From NCBI GenBank assembly GCA_023053575.1, contig JAKZAP010000007.1:18079304-18143303 (forward strand): 64,000 nt of DNA, read 5' to 3'. Positions 58,510 through 64,000 of this stretch are shown here, piece by piece. The position numbers were made by a program, and so were the translations under genes. The notes under the pieces are model-generated. The model saw only the letters and a list, made by a program, of their open reading frames with translations, did no database searches and was not told the origin of the DNA. Numbering within the stretch: the first letter of the stretch is position 1; the number at the start of each line of letters is the position of its first letter. The DNA comes from Branchinecta lynchi (lineage: Eukaryota > Arthropoda > Branchiopoda > Anostraca > Branchinectidae).

Positions 58510-58664
58510 TAATTAGTAAGGTAAATTGTATATATTAAGTGTCGACTGTGAATTTTTAAACTTATTATCAAGATGTCTTTTATAGTGTTATGAGATGTAT
58601 CGGTGGTAAACTGTACGACAATCCAATGCTAGCGAGTGAATTGTACGAGCTATTAAGGAAATAA

Positions 58665-58712
58665 AAGATATATATATATATATATATATCTTAGGTATAT
58701 ATATATATATGG
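58665..58712. repeat. AT microsatellite, right arm
   Basis: TA runs around ATCTTAGG, partner of 27138-27177. Confidence 0.8.
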
Positions 58713-58939
58713 CACTTGCATGGGTTAACATGTTTTGATTGATCAAAAGTAAGTTTCGACTTTGCGGTTGAGATGCACACTCTAAGAGAGCTGGAACTTC
58801 ATTTGTAAGCAAAACCCTTGAGGCAAAAATGCTAATCGGCTGATGGGCGTCATGAAAATGCATATATTGCTTAAAAGTATTTTTTTTACTTTGCGGTCAA
58901 GATTGGTACTTTAAGGAATATAAGATTTGAGAAGTAGCT

Positions 58940-60560
58940 ATTTCTAAGCAAATGCTGTTGAATCTCCAATATTCCAGCGAAGTTTCATCGTCCTAGCACA
59001 TCTGGAAGTACCTTAACTCGCGATCACCGAAACACCAGACCCCCCCCCCCTCCAACTCCGCCCACAATACCCGGAGCTAGTCCGGTTCTGTAAATGATTA
59101 ATCCAGAGCATCTGTTTGTCATTCTCACGAAGTTCTATCCAGATCACACCAGTCTAAGCGGGTCAAGTATTTTCCGCCCTCCCCCCAATAATTGTCGGAT
59201 TCGGTCCGGAAATGAAAAAGATCACCAGACAAAAATGTCCTCTGTTCAGTTATTAAATTTCACTTGAATCCGATCACCCGTTCCAAAGTTGCGCATGACT
59301 CAATATTCCGGATTCCCTTCCCTCAACTCCCCCCAAGATTATCATATCGAGGATTTTTTTTTATTCCAAGTCAGTTTGACCGGGTCCCCTGATATGCCTG
59401 CCAAGTTTCGTCGTGAAAATCCCAAAAAACGGAATTCCGGGAACCCCCCCCCCCCTCAAGTGTCCGGATCCAGTCAAATTGTGTAAAAGATTTACATGGA
59501 GCAGATGTTTGTTTTTCCCAGCAAGTTTTACTCCGATACCATCATTCTAACCGTTTCTCGAGACTTCCCCCCCCCCCAACTCCCCCGCGGTGCCCGTAGC
59601 CAAGCATCTGCTTGTTCTTTCCACAAAGTTCCATCCCGATCTCTCAATTCTAAGCGGGTCACGTATTCCCTCCCCCCCGATATTTGCCGGATCCGTTCCG
59701 GATATGAAAAAGATCATCGGACAAATGTCCTCTGTTCAGTTCTTAAATTTCACTCGAATCCGATCACCCGTTCCAAAGTTACGCATGACTGAAAATTCCG
59801 GATTCCCCTCCCTTCACTCCCCCTCACGATTATCAGATCAACAAAATTTTTATTTTGAAGTCACTTTGATCGGGTCCCTGATATACCTGCCAAGTTTCAT
59901 CGTGAAAATCCCCAGAACCGCCTTCACCGGAATTCCGGGACCCCCCCCCCCCCAAGTGTCTGGATCCAGTAAAATTGTCTAAACGATTTATCTAGAGCAG
60001 ATGCTTGTTCTTCCCAGCAAGTTTCACTCCGATCCCTCCATTCTAACCGTTTCTTGAAATTTCCGGTCTCCCCCCCCCCCCACTACCCCCTGGCTACCGA
60101 AACCGGTCAAGACTTTAAACGGGACATCACAGATATATAATCTATTCAGTTATCAAGTTTCAGTACAATCACCCGTTCGAAAGTTACAGACTTCTCAATT
60201 TCCCGGATACCCCTGCCTCCATCCCCCCCCCCCCCAATAGAAATAGTCGGATCAGAAAACTGATTATTTCTAAGTTTGTTTGGTCGGGTCTCTGATATGC
60301 CTGCCAAGTTTCATGGTCCTAGCACAACTGGAAGTACCCTAACTCGAAAAGTGTGACAAAATGCCCTAAATTTTCAAGTTTCCAGCGCCCTCCACTCCCC
60401 CGCATATGGTTGGATCGGGAAACTGATTATTTCCAGGTTAGTCTGGTCGGGTCCCTGATATGCCTGCCGAGTTTCATTGTCCTAGCACATCTGGAAGTAT
60501 CCTAACTCGAAAAAGTGCGACAAAAAACTCGGACCGACCGACAGACGGAATTGTGATCGG
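58940..60560 (-). repeat. G-rich tandem repeat array, right arm
   Basis: Mirror copy of 25276-26900. C-run lengths differ from the left arm's G runs by one or a few bases in most tracts. Confidence 0.75.
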
Positions 60561-60948
60561 TAGGTGAAACCGAAGGTGACTTTAAACAATATGTTGCCTT
60601 AATTTGCACTTCTGAGCGATAAAGGTACAATGGATCAGAAGCTGCTCCGTCAGTGAGCAACTACATTATGAAAGATCCTCGAAAAGATCTGCATGGAAAG
60701 TAATGAACGCAGAGGGTTGCGAGGTTTCGCGTAAGTATTTATTTTGCTTGACATGGCCACTTTTAACAGACAAATAAGAATAGTTAGATATTTAAAGTAG
60801 AAATAGCGTTCATTATTAATATTCTTTGAAATTTCGCGCATAAGAATTTGCTGCTATTCCTAGCTTGTCCATTTTTTATTTATTTTTTACACTCAGTTAT
60901 TCTTCTTAGAAGAATGCTCCCGAGAGAGGCTACCATAAGCCAAGTAGT

Positions 60949-61170
60949 TTAGTACGTATAATAAAACACTTGAAATACCTCATGGGCTGACTGGGTGTTC
61001 AAAACAGTTTGAACAGCTCTGTCCTGCAGCAGTAGTTTTTCGAATCTCTGGGACAGTTCTTGCTCGGGTTTTATACTCACTCCCCCAACACTTTTTTCTG
61101 AAAACGAGATCGTTCTTAACTTCAGTTCCTGCACATCTATCCTTTGAACCACATCAAGCGTCGTGTCCAT
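60949..61170 (-). CDS. Unidentified 73-residue open frame, interrupted in the left arm
   Basis: An ATG-initiated frame, MDTTLDVVQRIDVQELKLRT to a stop, is polar and has no family I recognise. In the left arm (about 24152-24290) the same frame is cut by the foldback element at 24292. Being short and flanked by repeats, it may be chance. Confidence 0.25.
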   Translation of the reverse strand: MDTTLDVVQRIDVQELKLRTISFSEKSVGGVSIKPEQELSQRFEKLLLQDRAVQTVLNTQSAHEVFQVFYYTY

Positions 61171-62089
61171 TTCAAACCTGCGACTGAAGTGTTCTCAGTA
61201 ACCTACTCGTAATGTGGATTCCCTTTCTCATTTAAGTGCGTGGTAGGACACTTATCGACTCGAATGTCCATGACATGAAAAAATGGACACGCGACGTAAA
61301 AAAATCTGATTCTTTCCGGAAATCGAGGGGACAGCGGGAAACAACTTGAAGACAAAGCCAACTCGAAAATGCCAAGGAAAATCCCCAGTATCGATACATG
61401 ATTAACAAAGGGCGGCTGAACCACTTAATTTAGGATGTATAATTCACTTAAACATGTTTAATCTGATCGACATCCTAAATAAATTCATGATCAAGTACAA
61501 AGTAGCCTACTTGTGTCCAGTTTGCGAGATTGGACTACCAATTTATCGAGCAAGGTGTCGGGCACAGTCAATAAAAGGTCCAGAAGGAAATACAGGGGTG
61601 AGCATTCTTCGAAGTTCAACTATATGATATGGTTAGTCAAACTTTTTCTATTGTTACATTCTGATCACTGGAAAAACCTAGCAGCCGTATAGATTTACCC
61701 ATTCGCCTTCTTTTTTTGGTTCGTCTTCTTCTTTTCCAACCAACCAAATAGTGTTCGTGTATAATTTTCCCCAGTTCTCCATGTTCCCAGTTCAGAGTCA
61801 TCAAGCAGTCTAGTTCCTTTTGGTACCACAGCGATCATCATCACCATCATCAGCGTTTACCTATAAAGGCTGATTAGGTGATTAGGCCTATAAAGACCAA
61901 CTGCAGAAAAACAATTTTTCTAGCAGTACCGCATATACTAAATCAAACAAACTATACATATTCTGAACCCTCTTATAACGGGCTACCGAATGGTGTATTT
62001 TTAACTTTTTTAAACTTGCAAGTTTCTCTTAGAAACGTCTTAGAAACCAAGAACTGCAACTTTTCTAAATAAATTGTCATTTTTCTCGG

Positions 62090-63275
62090 AAAAACTTCTA
62101 GCAAACTACATATTTTTATTATTTCATTAGAAAGATAATCTCCTTAGCAATTATTTGAGCTATTAAAACTTCACAAATATTTATTTTTAAGAATTTTTGG
62201 AGTTCTTAAAGCAGAGCATCCATGTTTTCATCAGTGGGCAACCGTGGATATTTCAAACTAAATATATTAGTCTGGCGGTAACTTTAGAACCAGTTTTTGG
62301 GATCCCAAAACGTAAGTGGAGGGATACCTATGACATCGCAAAAGTTGTCCGTCTGTCTAAAAACCCGCAGTTTTCTGAAATATTTTCGGAAATTTAAGAT
62401 TTGACGGACTTGGTCATTATAGGCTATTCAGACTTTATGTTATATAGCCTATATGGTATATGTGCATCCCAAGAGAGAAACAAATGTCATAACTAGATTC
62501 CATGTCAAAAGGTAACCATAAACTCAGCTTCAAAATCGTATATTTCGCTCTAAATTTCCACTGTCACTCATTGTCAAAACTCAAAACATGGATGCTCTGC
62601 TTTAAGAAAATCCAGATATTCTTAAAACGAAATATTTTTTAATTTTTAATAGCTCAAACGATTGGTAAAGGTAAAGGTAAGGTAAGGTACAATTTTAATG
62701 GCAAATATAAATAAACCTGGTGTTTCTTAAAAGCATCAGACATGCAAATGGCATAAAAAACGACGCTTCACTAATTCTGATGGGTTTGTAAAATTTATTA
62801 ATACAATTCTAGCCTAAACCATTGTAAAGAAAAAACAAACGAACAACTATCACACATCAACACTAAAATTTAAGGACAACACGAGAATTTACGACAACAG
62901 ATATATGACTAAAGAAAAAATGAAAAATAAAAAAGGTTTGCGACATGGGTCTGATCTTCCTCCGAGCACAAAAAAAATGAATCGATTAAATCAGACAGAA
63001 GAAATATAATTGCTAGTTGGCATAAATCTTTTTAGAGCTCTTTTAAATACTTTCCTATCTTCGGACACCCTAACAGTTTCAAGCAATGAATTCCATACTT
63101 TTACACCTGTATGACGAATAGAAAAGCTAGACCTTGTAGAAGGATAACAAATGGTAGAAAGATTGGACCGCCGTCTTGTGTTATAGTCAGTCTTATATGG
63201 TAAGGAGCTTATCTTTCCAGTGAAATAATAAACATATGTAGTTTGTTTGAGGTTTTTCCACGAAAAGTGACAATT
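62090..63275 (-). mobile_element. Foldback element with ~190-bp TIRs, right arm copy
   Basis: Mirror of 22090-23280, including the complete minimal GGGATCCC end (62290-62365), which in the left arm has lost about 15 bp. Confidence 0.6.
62666..63215 (-). pseudogene. 3' end of LINE ORF2, right arm
   Basis: This is the mirror of 22185-22712. The frame reads SIRHTGVKVWNSLLETVRVS with TCA where the left arm has TAA, so the right copy is the less damaged one. The tail (GGTAAA)n is at 62664-62690. Confidence 0.75.
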
Positions 63276-63341
63276 TAGTTAAAATTGCGTTTCCCGTTCT
63301 TCCCGAGGTGCACGGGCGTGTTTCGAACTTGGTCACATAGA

Positions 63342-63638
63342 GCGTGTTCCACCCTTCTAACAATAATAACCATTAGTTACTATTTTCGTTCCAACCTCGG
63401 GAAAAGTTACTACGCTGACCGTTCCAACCTTCTCTAAATAATAACTATTTGCTTACCATGCTCGGGAGCGTAGTAAGCGTGGTAACTACGCACCTCTGTT
63501 ACGTGATTGCTCGGATTCGCCCGTGGCATGGTATTCTGCTGGAAAACAGAAAAATTGTTCCAGCCTTGAGGGCAAAAAGCCAGAATTCGTGACGTCATGC
63601 GTAGTAACTACTGTAAGTAGGGTGGAACACGCTCATAG
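63342..63638. mobile_element. MITE with GAGCGTGTTCCACCC TIRs, complete
   Basis: The 297-bp element has 15-bp TIRs and an internal palindromic region around GTTCCAACC. ATA flanks both sides, a possible 3-bp target duplication. No coding capacity. Confidence 0.8.
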
Positions 63639-64000
63639 AGTGTTCTTCTTTAATCAATTTCAGAATATGTTAGTGTGACGTTTCTCGTTCTTCTTGAGGT
63701 TCACTGGCGTGTTTCGGCCTTAGTCATTTAGAGTGTTATTTTCAGTTTATTAACTTTTGGATGTAGCCTATTTGACATACCTCGGTGTGATCAAGAATTC
63801 TTTCCCTTCAAACCAGGATCCTCCGATCCCCTAGCCCACTTCTTAGGATCCTTTGTCGGCCTCAGATGCGGCTTTCTCTGCCTGTATGGCTTGCGTGGAC
63901 TCGTGAGTTGTACGCGGGGCTTTTGACGGGAGTCACGTAAGTGACCTGGTACTTACATTTGTTTGTTTGTTCAGTGTGTTTTTGTCATATTGTGGCCCAT

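Larger units (their letters stand above)
49731..64000 (-). repeat. Right arm of the large inverted duplication
   Basis: It matches the reverse complement of 21413-32357. The inner boundary lies within LINE-A ORF2; the outer boundary is cut by the window end. Helitron C (53078-56856) is extra here and the left-arm foldback element is absent. The arm lies in the same order as the left arm, mirrored. Confidence 0.92.

Noticed and set aside
1..64000. tRNA or rRNA genes
   Set aside because: Isolated GGTTCGA phrases occur in repeats (for example 8326 and 10363) without a matching A box, acceptor stem or anticodon arm.

Overview
The window is animal nuclear DNA, very probably from an arthropod. Two spliced host genes lie near the left end: an ortholog of the Golgi rhomboid-like protein TMEM115 (three exons, + strand, 525-4417) and an ionotropic-receptor (IR) family ligand-gated channel (two exons, - strand, 7872-5521). 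They converge tail to tail. IRs are a protostome chemoreceptor family, and the rest of the window looks like the repeat-rich intergenic DNA of a large arthropod genome. Nothing fixes the genus.

From 8 kb to 20 kb I see almost only repeats: a Gypsy RNase H scrap, hAT-like MITEs with 8-bp target duplications, three arrays of a ~130-138 bp satellite inside elements ending at GGGATCCC, and foldback fragments rich in the phrase ACTAAAACCAGGAAGG.

From 21,413 to the window end the DNA forms one large inverted duplication. The left arm (21,413-32,357) matches the reverse complement of the right arm (49,731-64,000), with a 17.4-kb spacer. Each arm has insertions the other lacks. The left has a 516-bp foldback element with a 9-bp target duplication; the right has a 3.78-kb Helitron. 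The opposite arm preserves each empty site, so both insertions can be read to the base.

The spacer is a nest of mobile elements. LINE-A (30,520-34,715) sits inside Helitron D. LINE-B (minus strand, 46,631 down to 37,915) has an intact ORF2 and an ORF1 cut in two by a 4.4-kb terminal-inverted-repeat (TIR) element. That element has an exact TSD (target-site duplication) and a 20-bp CACGTG minisatellite near each end, and it itself contains Helitron A. Removing it with one TSD copy puts the two halves of ORF1 in the same frame, giving a PHD-finger N-terminus and a zinc-knuckle C-terminus. Helitron B starts exactly at the ORF1 start codon. Both LINEs join ORF1 to ORF2 by a 4-base ATGA overlap.

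The Helitrons are non-autonomous. They share a 5' hairpin TTGTGTTGCGAGAGCAACAC, a subterminal inverted copy of it near the 3' end, and a 3' hairpin followed by CTAG. All comparisons were made by eye; no identity percentages were computed.
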